This document shows positions 35,727 through 44,562 of a DNA stretch of 64,000 bases, piece after piece. The position numbers and the translations under genes were made by a program. The stretch covers positions 2,269,001 through 2,333,000 of the forward strand of contig NC_014010.1 of NCBI RefSeq assembly GCF_000024465.1, in the 5' to 3' direction. Within the stretch, counting starts at the first letter, position 1. Every line of letters begins with the position of its first letter. The notes below the pieces were generated by a model. It was not told where the DNA came from. It ran no database searches and was given only the letters and a program-made list of their open reading frames with translations. Source of the DNA: Candidatus Puniceispirillum marinum IMCC1322 (GTDB lineage Bacteria > Pseudomonadota > Alphaproteobacteria > Puniceispirillales > Puniceispirillaceae).

Positions 35727-36833
35727 TTACTTTGCGTTGATAACACCAACTGGTGAAGTCATGCCGCGGGCGCGAAGAACGTCTTCAGCGAACTGTGGCA
35801 TAACACCGCCTGAGCGAATTGTAGGTGTCGCAGCAGGCTTTTTCTTCAGTGAGTATAAGAACGCTGTAGCGTCAGCCATCAGGTTACGAGCGCGATCACT
35901 GATAACAAAGTCCAGTGTTAGCTTGTTAGAACCAGCGATTGGGCTGTCATACAGAGATGCTTTCAGGATTGACTTGTCAATCTGTTCTGTCTGTGCTTCG
36001 GCCATTGTTGCAACAGCGTCTGCGTTAGCTGGATCAGCCACGAAGATCTGCGCATCAAGCTCGGCGTTCAACCAACCAGTAACGGCATCAGGGCGCTGCT
36101 CGATCAGATCGTTCAGCATAACCATGAAGGCACCATCAAGTGCGCCAAAATCGATGCCTGAAGCGCCGCGACGTGCGATACCGCTTTCAACCATCTTTGT
36201 GGCAGTTGGCTCCCAGATAGCAGCCGCATCCAACTTACCAGCACGGAAGTTAGTTGTGATAACTTCGATGTTCTGGTTCAGGTACTTGCTTGGCTTAATG
36301 CCAGACTCAGCGAATGCAAGCTGGGCAAAACGGTCAGTACAAGCGCCGTGTGGTGCAGATGTGATTTTGCCATCCATCCACTTAACAGCGTCTCTACCGT
36401 TAGCAAAGTCAGGGGCGTCGTTACGAACTAGGAAGATGTTACACTGCTGCATTGATGTGCCAAGAGCTGCAACAATACGAATGTCTGTACCACCACGCTC
36501 AGGGATTACTTTAAATGTAGATGCAATCGCTGGCATGTCACCCATGTAACCAATATGCTGCTTCTCACCAGCCATCGCATTCACGATAACTGAACCTTGA
36601 AGACCAACTTGGAAGTCAGCGGTTGAGCCAGCAGGTAGGTGATTCTTCCAGAATGCCATGCCGTTGTTGACAACGCCTGTCCATGATTCTGTGTAATAAG
36701 GCTGATAACCAATTACCAAATCAACAGCTTCACCTTCGTTACCAAAATCTACAGTAGCCATACCTGTTAATGGAGACATTGCCATTGCACCAACCGCAAT
36801 TGCTCCAAGAGTCTTAGATAGCTTGAAAGTCAT
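35727..36833 (-). CDS. ABC substrate-binding protein (sulfonate/nitrate class, probable methanesulfonate receptor)
   Basis: Periplasmic binding protein of the SsuA/TauA/NrtA class, 368 residues. A Sec signal peptide covers about residues 1-26 (GMATV). The mature start DLVIGYQPYYTESWTGVV is the usual lobe 1 strand, and HIGYMGDMPAIAS (about 93-105) and TTNFRAGKLDAAAIWEPTATK (about 193-213, abridged) form the ligand cleft. It is the first transport gene, divergent from the Rieske oxygenase operon, which argues that its ligand is that enzyme's substrate. By analogy with MsmE this would be methanesulfonate. Nitrate is less likely because no nitrate reductase is nearby. Confidence 0.88.
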   Translation of the reverse strand: MTFKLSKTLGAIAVGAMAMSPLTGMATVDFGNEGEAVDLVIGYQPYYTESWTGVVNNGMAFWKNHLPAGSTADFQVGLQGSVIVNAMAGEKQHIGYMGDMPAIASTFKVIPERGGTDIRIVAALGTSMQQCNIFLVRNDAPDFANGRDAVKWMDGKITSAPHGACTDRFAQLAFAESGIKPSKYLNQNIEVITTNFRAGKLDAAAIWEPTATKMVESGIARRGASGIDFGALDGAFMVMLNDLIEQRPDAVTGWLNAELDAQIFVADPANADAVATMAEAQTEQIDKSILKASLYDSPIAGSNKLTLDFVISDRARNLMADATAFLYSLKKKPAATPTIRSGGVMPQFAEDVLRARGMTSPVGVINAK

Positions 36834-37155
36834 ACTTTCCTCCCATTTTTGAAAAACGGGGAAGACGTAATACAGACGTACATACTTACATTATTTGCTA
36901 GACTAGCAATTATAGTAGGCATAGAACCCATAATTCTTCCCCAATAAACATGCTTTTTATTTGTTTGTGCATGATCTTGTACAAAGTAAAGGTTTATAAC
37001 GCCTAACTATCAAGTCATATCTTTATTGGGTGCTTCAATCAAGTGATAGAACAATGCAATCGATTGTTGGCTACAATGTCATTTTCTTATTTGTTACAGT
37101 TCTTTCACAAATATAAAAAATTACTGAATACAAAGTAAAACGGGAAGCGGAAGCC
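36834..37155. promoter_or_regulatory. Divergent promoter region, binding protein / Rieske oxygenase
   Basis: This 322-base AT-rich gap separates the divergent uptake and oxygenase genes and must hold both promoters. It contains the perfect palindrome at 36895-36909 and a shorter one, CAATCGATTG, near 37057. No coding frame is supported. Divergent arrangement with a LysR-type site suggests joint induction by the sulfonate. Confidence 0.7.
36895..36909. promoter_or_regulatory. Perfect palindromic operator candidate (T-N11-A)
   Basis: TTGCTAGACTAGCAA is a perfect 7-1-7 palindrome that contains T-N11-A, the LysR-type consensus form. It lies 62 bases before the binding-protein start and about 250 bases before the oxygenase start. 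A 13/15 copy lies at 35532-35546. The LysR gene at 47911-48915 is the only such regulator in the region and is the obvious candidate binder. Confidence 0.6.
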
Positions 37156-39552
37156 ATGCCAACAATCAACGATCAGCAAGAGACAAATAAGTCACAGGCG
37201 CCTCATAGCAACTGGATTGATCAGAAGATTTTTTCGGATAGTAATATTTCGACTGAAGAACAGCAAAAAATATTCAAAAATATCTGGGTGCCTGTTTGTC
37301 ACGAATCTGAATTACCCGAACCTTATGATTTTCGTACATCAAGCATCGGAAACGAGAACATTATAATTCTGCGGGCCGCTGACAACAAGGTCCATGCTTA
37401 TTTAAATGTGTGTCCGCATCGTGGCATGCTCATCGAGCGCCGACCACAAGGAACGTTCCTTGAAGGGCAGGCATCGGGTAATCCAAAGCGTATTACATGT
37501 ATGTTCCATGCTTGGCAGTTCGACATGAAAGGCAATTGTGTCTATGTGGCGCGCGAAAAAGAAGGGTATCAGGATCGCTTTTCAAAAGACGAGGCAGGTC
37601 TGCGCCGCTTGCGCTGCGAGATAAAATTCGGTGGCTTTATTTGGGTGAATATGAATGACAAGCCATCCGTATCGCTTGAAGATTGGGTTGGTGCGCCACT
37701 TAAAGTGCTTACTGGTGCCCTTGATGACGAGCCGTTAGAGGTTTTTCATTATCACAAGGAAATTTTAAGCACCAATTTCAAGCTTAACCACGACAGAACC
37801 ATCAAATTTCATCAGGATTTTATGAAACAGATCGGTGATTCGTCTGTAACGCCAACACGAAAAAATGATTTTGAATTTGGTCACGCAGTTGCAGGCACCT
37901 TTGGCGAAAGCGGAAATGGTCAGGATGCTCTGACATTCCCAAAAATGAAACCAGGTCAATGGTTTATGGTTGATCTATTTCCCGGCTTTAACTTTAGCTT
38001 GCATGGATCAGCTTTGAGCGTGAGCACAATCACGCCGCTTGGCCCTAACGAGGTCATGGTTGAATATCGCGGGCTTGGACTGAAAAGCGATAATGCCGAG
38101 GCACGAAGCGCCAGAGTAAAGCATCACAATAAAATCTGGAGCCCATTCACCATTGGCGGTTCGGTGGTTAATGAAGCGGAAACTGGCGATGTAGCGCCTA
38201 GCGAAGACGCTTTGCGCCACTATTATAATGAGTGGGGGCGCTGGATGAAGCGCAACCCAGAAGATCTGGACAAGGCCTATTCTGCTGCGCCTTCTGAGCC
38301 GGCGTCAAAAGATAGTACTGCAAAGACTGGTTATAATGTCGTGGTTGTCGGTGCCAGTCATGCGGGTATTAGTTTTGCTGACAAAATGCGGAAAAGCGGG
38401 TTTGAAGGGAATATCACCATTCTTGACCGTCAAAGCGGTGGCCCAATGGAGCGTCCGCCACTATCAAAGGCGTTTTTGATTGATGAAGATGAAAAGGTTA
38501 ATCCGGTTTTTCTGCTAAAGCGGAAAAAATGGTACAGTGATCAGGACATCACCTTGCGAACCAAAACCAACGTTCAAAAAATTGATCTTGAGGCAAAGTC
38601 ATTGCTTCTCGAAGATGGCGAGCAAGTTCATTTTGACAAGCTGGTTATAGCCAGCGGGGCTGTGCCACGGATGTTGCCTAGTGCCGAAGGGATGCAGAAT
38701 GCGTTTATTCTGCGGCAGCCTGCTGACGCCATAGCAATCCGCAACAAGATGAAGGAGGCAAAAAGCGCCATCATCATCGGTGGTGGATATATCGGCCTTG
38801 AAGTTGCGGCCTCATTCCGGAAAAAGGGGATCGAGGTTAACGTTATCGAAGCCGCCGACAGAATCCTTGCCCGTGTTGCGAGCCCATCGACAGCTGACTA
38901 TTTGTCGGACCTTCACAACAGCCATGGGGTGAATTTGTCAACCGGTATCGGCGTTGAAGATATCATGCAGGACAATGGCGCCTTCAGTGGTGTCAAGCTG
39001 ACTGATGGAACCGTTCTGACCGGTGATATGCTGATTGTCGGTATTGGTGTGGTGCCGGATAGCACATTGGCCAATGATGCAGGCATTGAAACACAGCGTG
39101 CAGATGGCGGCGCAATTCTGGTTGATAGCCATATGTATTCAAGTCATCCAGATGTGTTGGCGATTGGTGATGTTGCTTTACAACGTAGCGCTTCGTTAGC
39201 CATTGAATCAGTTCATAATGCCCAAGAAACTGGTGCAATAGCAGCTTCTACATTGATGGAAGTCGCACCGCCTACCATTCAGACGCCATGGTTCTGGTCG
39301 GATCAGTATGATGCCAAACTGCAATCAGTTGGTGTTGTGCCGGTGGGTGATGAAGAGGTCTATCAGGTTACACGACCAGGTAGCCGCGAGGGGGGAATTT
39401 CGTTCTGGAGCTTCAGACAAAAACGGCTTGTTGCGGTAGAGGTGTTCAATGACCCGGCTACTTACATGATGGCGAAACAATGCCTTGATTCTAATGTATC
39501 ACCAGACCCGGATCAAATTGCCGACATAACCTATTCGCCACTTGATCAATAA
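37156..39552 (+). CDS. MsmA-like Rieske protein fused to FAD reductase; degenerate mononuclear-iron site
   Basis: A 798-residue fusion. Residues about 30-380 match the alpha subunit of methanesulfonate monooxygenase. The Rieske ligands are C86-P-H88 and C115-M-F-H118, separated by 26 residues, the unusual CxH-x26-CxxH spacing reported for MsmA. The following catalytic domain is present, but its iron-binding segment reads NHDRTIKFHQDFMKQIG (about 211-227). The E/D-x2-H-x4/5-H ligand set is broken (Lys, Gln and Ile at the aligned positions). Residues about 392-798 are a ferredoxin-reductase-like NAD(P)H:FAD domain (VVVVGASHAG, then IIIGGGYIGLEVAASF), linked by a Ser/Ala/Lys-rich stretch. The likely role is electron delivery from NAD(P)H through its own Rieske centre to the partner at 46575-47669. 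It leads the oxygenase operon. Confidence 0.9.
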   Translation: MPTINDQQETNKSQAPHSNWIDQKIFSDSNISTEEQQKIFKNIWVPVCHESELPEPYDFRTSSIGNENIIILRAADNKVHAYLNVCPHRGMLIERRPQGTFLEGQASGNPKRITCMFHAWQFDMKGNCVYVAREKEGYQDRFSKDEAGLRRLRCEIKFGGFIWVNMNDKPSVSLEDWVGAPLKVLTGALDDEPLEVFHYHKEILSTNFKLNHDRTIKFHQDFMKQIGDSSVTPTRKNDFEFGHAVAGTFGESGNGQDALTFPKMKPGQWFMVDLFPGFNFSLHGSALSVSTITPLGPNEVMVEYRGLGLKSDNAEARSARVKHHNKIWSPFTIGGSVVNEAETGDVAPSEDALRHYYNEWGRWMKRNPEDLDKAYSAAPSEPASKDSTAKTGYNVVVVGASHAGISFADKMRKSGFEGNITILDRQSGGPMERPPLSKAFLIDEDEKVNPVFLLKRKKWYSDQDITLRTKTNVQKIDLEAKSLLLEDGEQVHFDKLVIASGAVPRMLPSAEGMQNAFILRQPADAIAIRNKMKEAKSAIIIGGGYIGLEVAASFRKKGIEVNVIEAADRILARVASPSTADYLSDLHNSHGVNLSTGIGVEDIMQDNGAFSGVKLTDGTVLTGDMLIVGIGVVPDSTLANDAGIETQRADGGAILVDSHMYSSHPDVLAIGDVALQRSASLAIESVHNAQETGAIAASTLMEVAPPTIQTPWFWSDQYDAKLQSVGVVPVGDEEVYQVTRPGSREGGISFWSFRQKRLVAVEVFNDPATYMMAKQCLDSNVSPDPDQIADITYSPLDQ

Positions 39553-39628
39553 TGACTTTGGAATTGATAAGTGGCAATTGGTTCGCAGTAAAAAACACGG
39601 AACAGGATAACGTCTTAATAAAGCATAG

Positions 39629-39650
39629 TTAGGGTTCGACTTAACCCTGA
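39629..39650 (+). terminator. Weak intercistronic hairpin
   Basis: TTAGGGTT and AACCCTGA form an 8-bp stem with one G-T pair around a CGACTT loop, followed by TTTCAATT. It lies in the 218-base gap between the fusion gene and the beta-subunit gene. It may act as a partial terminator or processing site. The stem is short and the T-run poor. Confidence 0.35.
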
Positions 39651-39770
39651 TTTCAATTGCGAATTACCAACTAAGTCTGAAAAATCTTATGATTTGAGAG
39701 CGTTCGCTTAATGAAGCTTTCAAGGCCTAATAACAATATAAATAGCCATCATATGGCGAGAGGAGATGCA

Positions 39771-40259
39771 ATGGGACAGGATATCGAAAAGCAGATTGAA
39801 AGAACAATCTATAAAGCGGCTATCGCTTTGGATGAGCTCAATTGGGGGAACTGGTTCGAATTGTGTGATGATTCATTTCATTATTCGATTACGTCTTTCA
39901 GCCCTGAAATCAATAAAGAGATGATTTACTTCTCTGGAGATAAAAAAGAGCTTCAAGGTCTGATGGATATGCTACCAAAGCATAATACAGATCATTCACC
40001 GCTTCGCCGCCATACATCTGTATATACTGTCGATATTTCTGATGATGGGCAGACAGCAGAAGCTGTAAGTTCGGTTGTTGTGTATCAAAATATGCTCGAT
40101 GGCATCAATGCGCATCTAGACTCAGGCGAAAGCCGTCTTTTTGTGGTTGGTAAATATCATGACAAATTCACCATTAAAGATGGTGTGGCAAAATTTGTTA
40201 ATCGTGAAACCAAACTTGATAACCGTCGTATGGACAAAGGGTCGCATTGGCCAATCTAG
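39771..40259 (+). CDS. msmB: Ring-hydroxylating oxygenase beta subunit (MsmB-like)
   Basis: Small beta subunit of a Rieske oxygenase, with the cone-like SnoaL/NTF2 fold. It stabilises the alpha ring and does not carry metal. I take ATG 39771 because a strong AGAGGAGA lies 6 bases before it; the frame itself is open from 39711. The 162-residue product shows the family pattern of an N-terminal helix (YKAAIALDELNWGNWFELC), then RRHTSVYTVDISDDG (abridged) and RLFVVGKYHDKF. It lies between the Rieske-reductase fusion and the Rieske ferredoxin genes, matching the msmABCD order. Confidence 0.85.
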   Translation: MGQDIEKQIERTIYKAAIALDELNWGNWFELCDDSFHYSITSFSPEINKEMIYFSGDKKELQGLMDMLPKHNTDHSPLRRHTSVYTVDISDDGQTAEAVSSVVVYQNMLDGINAHLDSGESRLFVVGKYHDKFTIKDGVAKFVNRETKLDNRRMDKGSHWPI

Positions 40260-40335
40260 TCGGTAAAAGCTATTTGCGGTGAAGGTCTGTCAAAGTTTCA
40301 AAGATCAGGCCGAATTATGGAAGGAAACCATTGAT

Positions 40336-40737
40336 ATGAGCTGGATTAAAGTTTGCGCTACGAGTGAAGTGCCACCAGGTTCAATAAAAAAACTTTGGGC
40401 CAGCGTCGGCGGCGGAATTCCGCTTGTGGTCGCGCATCATAAGGCTGGTTTCACCGCGTTACCTCCTATTTGCCCTCATATGGAAGAACCATTGGACGAA
40501 TCTGGAACAATTCTGGGTTGTAAGCTAACCTGCACAAAGCATTTATGGTCTTGGGACCTGGAAACGATGGAATTGCAGGATGAGGCTGAATTGCCACTTA
40601 AAACCTATGATACCAAGATCGAAGATGACAATGTTATGGTTTTCGTGACCGAGCAACTTGAGTATGATTTCAATGAAGAAGACGACATTGATGATGACGA
40701 ATTCTTTGGCGATGATGACGATGACGATTTTGATTAG
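40336..40737 (+). CDS. msmC: Rieske [2Fe-2S] ferredoxin with acidic tail (MsmC-like)
   Basis: Rieske-type ferredoxin that carries electrons to the oxygenase. The cluster ligands are in CPHMEEP (about residues 48-54) and CTKHLWSWD (about 66-74), with 17 residues between the pairs, the normal spacing. ATG 40336 is preferred, with GGAAGGAAA about 8 bases upstream. A longer GTG frame from 40279 lacks support. The last 25 residues are almost all Asp and Glu (EEDDIDDDEFF, then GDDDDDDFD), an unusual tail that may steer docking to a basic partner surface. With the preferred start the protein is 133 aa. Confidence 0.88.
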   Translation: MSWIKVCATSEVPPGSIKKLWASVGGGIPLVVAHHKAGFTALPPICPHMEEPLDESGTILGCKLTCTKHLWSWDLETMELQDEAELPLKTYDTKIEDDNVMVFVTEQLEYDFNEEDDIDDDEFFGDDDDDDFD

Positions 40738-40910
40738 GGATATGACAAACTAATCGCTAAATATCTAACAAGTGTCAAAATTGAATAATTGATGCTATGC
40801 CATCAGTTTTTATAAACAAAACAGTTGATTGTCTGTATTACATGGAAAAGAATTTCATTTTATTCTATGGGTTGTATAGATGATCATGATGTTTTTAGGG
40901 GTTAATTAAG

Positions 40911-43799
40911 ATGGATGCACCAATTAGTGACAATAACAAGGATCCGGTTATTGATCTTCAGACGAATCCTGCGGATGAGATTAAAACCACAACTTGTTAC
41001 ATGTGCGCATGCCGATGCGGGATCAAAGTCTATCTCAAGGATGGCCAGGTACGCTATATTGAGGGTAACCGCGATCACCCCGTGAATAAGGGGGTTCTGT
41101 GTGGCAAGGGTGCTTCTGGCATCATGACCCAGGTGTCGCCTGCGCGTTTGACCTCGCCGCTGAAACGTGTTGGCCCCCGCGGTTCAGGTGAATTTGCTGA
41201 AATTTCATGGGATGAAGCGCTTGACCTGGCATCAAGCTGGCTTGGTGATGTGCGGGCAAAAGACCCGCGTAAACTTGCCCTATTTACCGGACGCGATCAA
41301 AGTCAGGCGCTAACAGGCTGGTGGGCCTCACAGTTCGGCACACCTAATTTTGCCGCGCATGGTGGCTTCTGTTCAGTCAATATGGCGGCTGCCGGTTTAT
41401 ATACATTCGGCGGATCGTTCTGGGAATTTGGCGAGCCTGACTGGGATAAAACCGAATATTTCATGTTATGGGGTGTGGCCGAGGATCATGGTTCAAACCC
41501 AATCAAAAAGGCACTTGGCAAGCTGAAAGAACGTGGCGTCAAGGTTGTCGCCGTCAACCCCGTTAGAACGGGTTATGGCGCGATTGCTGATGAATGGCTA
41601 GGCGTAAAGCCGGGAAGTGACGGTCTGTTCGTTTCGGCATTGATTTATGAATTGATGCAGGCTGGCAAGGTCGATCTTGATTATCTTGTGCGCTATACCA
41701 ATTCACATTGGCTTGTTATCCAGAATCCGGGTGCGGCCAATGATGGTCTGATTGCCCGTGATAAAGATGGCGAGCCATTGGCCTGGGATAAAAACCAGAA
41801 CAAAGCTATTGGTGCCAATACCCTAGAGATCGATCCAGCATTGAACGGGTCATTCAAGCTGGCCGATGGATCGCAGGTCGTACCGGTGATGTCATTGATT
41901 GCAGAGCGCTTCCTAGATAGCAAATTTGCACCTGAGTCAGTCGCCGAAGAAATCGGTATTCCGGCTGACACAATCAAGCGTATTGCAAGTGAACTTGCCG
42001 AAGCGGCTTTTGAGCGTGAAATTGTTATCGATCAGCCGTGGGTTGACTGGGCTGGCCGCAAACATGACAAGATGATTGGTCGTCCGGTATCAATGCATGC
42101 GATGCGCGGTATTTCGGCGCATTCAAACGGCTTTAATACATGCCGCTTGATTCACCTGCTTCAAATTTTGCTGGGTTCAATCGATTGTCCTGGCGGTTTC
42201 CGCTACAAGCCACCTTATCCAAAGACGATTCCACCGGGTATCCGTCCAGCAGGTAAAGTTGATCAGGTCAAGCCCAATACACCGCTTCCGGGTCCGCCGC
42301 TTGGTTTTGTAAAGGGGCCAGAAGATTTGCTGGTTGATGACAATGGAAAGCCATTGCGTATCGACAAAGCCTATTCGTGGGACGCGCCAGTGTCGGCGCA
42401 TGGCCTGATGCATATGGTCATCAATAATGCGGGTACGATGGATCCGTATAATATTGATGTGCTGTTCATGTATATGGCCAATATGGGCTGGAATTCGTCG
42501 ATGAACGTGCCTGATACATTGCGTCATCTGACAGCTAAAAACCCTGATACAGGTGAATATGTCATTCCAAAAATCATCTATTCGGATGCGTTTTATTCGG
42601 AAACAGTGCCTTATGCGGATCTGATCCTGCCGGATACGACTTATCTTGAAAGATGGGATTGTATTTCGATGCTGGATCGCCCAATTTCAGAACCTGATTC
42701 TGCAAATGATGCCATTCGTCAGCCAGTCATTGAGCCAGATCGTGACGTGCGCCCGTTCCAGACGGTCATGCTTGATCTTGGCGCGCGCCTTGGTTTGCCA
42801 GGCATGACCAATGAAGATGGTGCAGCCAAATATCCAGGCGGGTATGCTGATTATATCATCAATCACCAGCGTGCTCCGGGCATTGGCCCGCTTGCAGGGT
42901 GGCGTGGTGAAGATGGTTCGAAATATGGTGTCGGCGAGCCGAACCAGAACCAGCTGCAGGAATATATTGATAATGGTTGTTTCCATGCCCATGAACTTGA
43001 GCCGGAAATGCGTTATTATAAGCATGCCAATAAAGCCTATCTGGACTGGGCTAAATCGGTTGGGTTTAATGGGTCAACAGACCAGATTGTCTTTGAGCTC
43101 TATAGCGAAACCTTGCAGAAATTCCGCCTAGCAGCCCAAGGGCATGGTGATATTCAGCCGGAAGATTCGCATCGTGAGCGAATTACGTCCTTCTTCGATC
43201 CGTTGCCATTCTGGTATCCGACTTTTGAAGGCGAAATGGTCAATAAAGATGACTATCCGTTTCATGCAATTACCCAGCGCCCCATGCATATGTACCATTC
43301 ATGGGGATCACAGAATGCGTGGCTTCGTCAGATCACCAATGCAAACCGTTTATATATGAATCGTGAAAAGGCCGAAGCTCTGGATATCCATGATGATGAC
43401 TGGGTCTGGCTTACCAGCCACATAGGCCGCGTCAAATGTCAGGTGAGTCTGATGGAAGGCTGTAATCCTGATACATTGTGGACATGGAATGCGATTGGCA
43501 AGCGCGGCGGTGCATGGGGTCTTGATAAGGATGCCCCAGAGATGAAGCAGGGCTTCCTGCTTAATCATCTGATCTCGGAATTATTGCCCGCACGTGAAGG
43601 TGGCTATCGCTATTCAAATAGTGACCCGGTTACTGGGCAGGCTGCATGGTATGATTTGCGGGTGAAAATCAGTAAAGCTTTGCCAGAAGAAGCAGGCACT
43701 ACCGAGCCTTATTTCGAGCCGTTCAAGGCGCGTTCCGATGCCCCATTACCTGATGAGTTGGCGTATGGTACGCAATTTAACAAGGGATCAAAATCATGA
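40911..43799 (+). CDS. soeA: Molybdopterin oxidoreductase, probable sulfite dehydrogenase catalytic subunit (SoeA)
   Basis: A 962-residue molybdoenzyme of the DMSO-reductase superfamily. The N-terminal 4Fe-4S site is TTCYMCACRCGIKVYL (about residues 27-42), with a fourth Cys in GVLCGKGASG (about 66). A Cys in GGFCSVNMAAAG (about residue 155) is the likely Mo ligand. There is no Tat signal, so the enzyme is cytoplasmic, which fits SoeABC rather than DmsABC. SoeA oxidises sulfite to sulfate and passes electrons through SoeB and SoeC to quinone. The gene follows the oxygenase operon and overlaps soeB by 4 bases, consistent with disposal of sulfite released from a sulfonate. Other substrates cannot be excluded. 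Confidence 0.82.
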   Translation: MDAPISDNNKDPVIDLQTNPADEIKTTTCYMCACRCGIKVYLKDGQVRYIEGNRDHPVNKGVLCGKGASGIMTQVSPARLTSPLKRVGPRGSGEFAEISWDEALDLASSWLGDVRAKDPRKLALFTGRDQSQALTGWWASQFGTPNFAAHGGFCSVNMAAAGLYTFGGSFWEFGEPDWDKTEYFMLWGVAEDHGSNPIKKALGKLKERGVKVVAVNPVRTGYGAIADEWLGVKPGSDGLFVSALIYELMQAGKVDLDYLVRYTNSHWLVIQNPGAANDGLIARDKDGEPLAWDKNQNKAIGANTLEIDPALNGSFKLADGSQVVPVMSLIAERFLDSKFAPESVAEEIGIPADTIKRIASELAEAAFEREIVIDQPWVDWAGRKHDKMIGRPVSMHAMRGISAHSNGFNTCRLIHLLQILLGSIDCPGGFRYKPPYPKTIPPGIRPAGKVDQVKPNTPLPGPPLGFVKGPEDLLVDDNGKPLRIDKAYSWDAPVSAHGLMHMVINNAGTMDPYNIDVLFMYMANMGWNSSMNVPDTLRHLTAKNPDTGEYVIPKIIYSDAFYSETVPYADLILPDTTYLERWDCISMLDRPISEPDSANDAIRQPVIEPDRDVRPFQTVMLDLGARLGLPGMTNEDGAAKYPGGYADYIINHQRAPGIGPLAGWRGEDGSKYGVGEPNQNQLQEYIDNGCFHAHELEPEMRYYKHANKAYLDWAKSVGFNGSTDQIVFELYSETLQKFRLAAQGHGDIQPEDSHRERITSFFDPLPFWYPTFEGEMVNKDDYPFHAITQRPMHMYHSWGSQNAWLRQITNANRLYMNREKAEALDIHDDDWVWLTSHIGRVKCQVSLMEGCNPDTLWTWNAIGKRGGAWGLDKDAPEMKQGFLLNHLISELLPAREGGYRYSNSDPVTGQAAWYDLRVKISKALPEEAGTTEPYFEPFKARSDAPLPDELAYGTQFNKGSKS

Positions 43800-44545
43800 C
43801 ATCTCTTCCCGCTACTACCAAGAAAAAGCTTGGCCTTGTCATCGACCTCGACACCTGCGTTGGCTGCCAGGGATGTGTGACGTCTTGTAAAGAATGGAAC
43901 ACTTCGGGCTATTCAGCGCCATTGACCGATATTGACCCTTACGGTCAGGATCCGCAAGGCGCATGGCTGAACCGTGTGCATGGCTTTGAGCTAGGCGAAG
44001 GTCTGGAAAGCCGGACGGTGCATTTTCCACGTTCATGCCTGCATTGTGAAGAACCTGCTTGTGTGACAGTTTGCCCCACAGGTGCTAGTTATAAGCGTGA
44101 AGAAGATGGTATCGTTCTGGTCAATCCGGACACCTGTATCGGCTGTAAACTTTGTTCATGGGCGTGCCCGTATGGTGCGCGTGAATATGATCCATCACAT
44201 GGTGTGATGAAAAAATGTACATTGTGCGTTGATCGTATTTATAACGAAAATCTGGAACCTGAAGATCGGCAGCCTGCCTGTGTGCGTGCCTGTCCGACAG
44301 GGGCACGCCATTTTGGTGATCTGGGTGATCCGGAAAGTGACGTTTCGCAACTTGTTGCCGAGCGTGAAGGGTTCAACCTGCTGGAAGAGTTTGGTTACAA
44401 GCCCGTAAATAAATATCTGCCACCACGTAAACGCCGTGATGCAGTCACCTCGCAACCTGCAGCATTGAAAGAAACAGTTGGCGCCAGTGATGGTACCAAG
44501 ACAGAAAAATTCTTTGCCTGGGCTGACCGCAAGCTTAGCCGATAA
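43796..44545 (+). CDS. soeB: 4x[4Fe-4S] ferredoxin subunit (SoeB-like)
   Basis: Electron-transfer subunit with four cubane clusters, 249 residues. Four Cys groups are readable: CVGCQGCVTSCKEW (about residues 21-34), CLHCEEPACVTVCPTGA (about 81-97), CIGCKLCSWACPYGA (about 113-127) and CTLCVDRI with ACVRACPTGA (about 141-169). The gene overlaps soeA by 4 bases and is followed by soeC after 17 bases. It wires the molybdenum subunit to the membrane anchor. The same architecture occurs in DmsB and PsrB, so the name rests on context and the lack of a Tat signal on SoeA. Confidence 0.85.
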   Translation: MTSLPATTKKKLGLVIDLDTCVGCQGCVTSCKEWNTSGYSAPLTDIDPYGQDPQGAWLNRVHGFELGEGLESRTVHFPRSCLHCEEPACVTVCPTGASYKREEDGIVLVNPDTCIGCKLCSWACPYGAREYDPSHGVMKKCTLCVDRIYNENLEPEDRQPACVRACPTGARHFGDLGDPESDVSQLVAEREGFNLLEEFGYKPVNKYLPPRKRRDAVTSQPAALKETVGASDGTKTEKFFAWADRKLSR

Positions 44546-44562
44546 GATAAGAGGACAAAAAG

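Noticed and set aside
35716-36549. 277-residue open frame on the plus strand
   Set aside because: It is antisense to the sulfonate-class binding-protein gene, which has a signal peptide and family motifs. The antisense product is Ser/Ala/Arg-rich with no motif and no ribosome binding site.
31908-36833. Assignment as nitrate or taurine importer
   Set aside because: No nitrate reductase, TauD or taurine dehydrogenase lies nearby, and the divergent neighbour is an MsmA-type oxygenase system.
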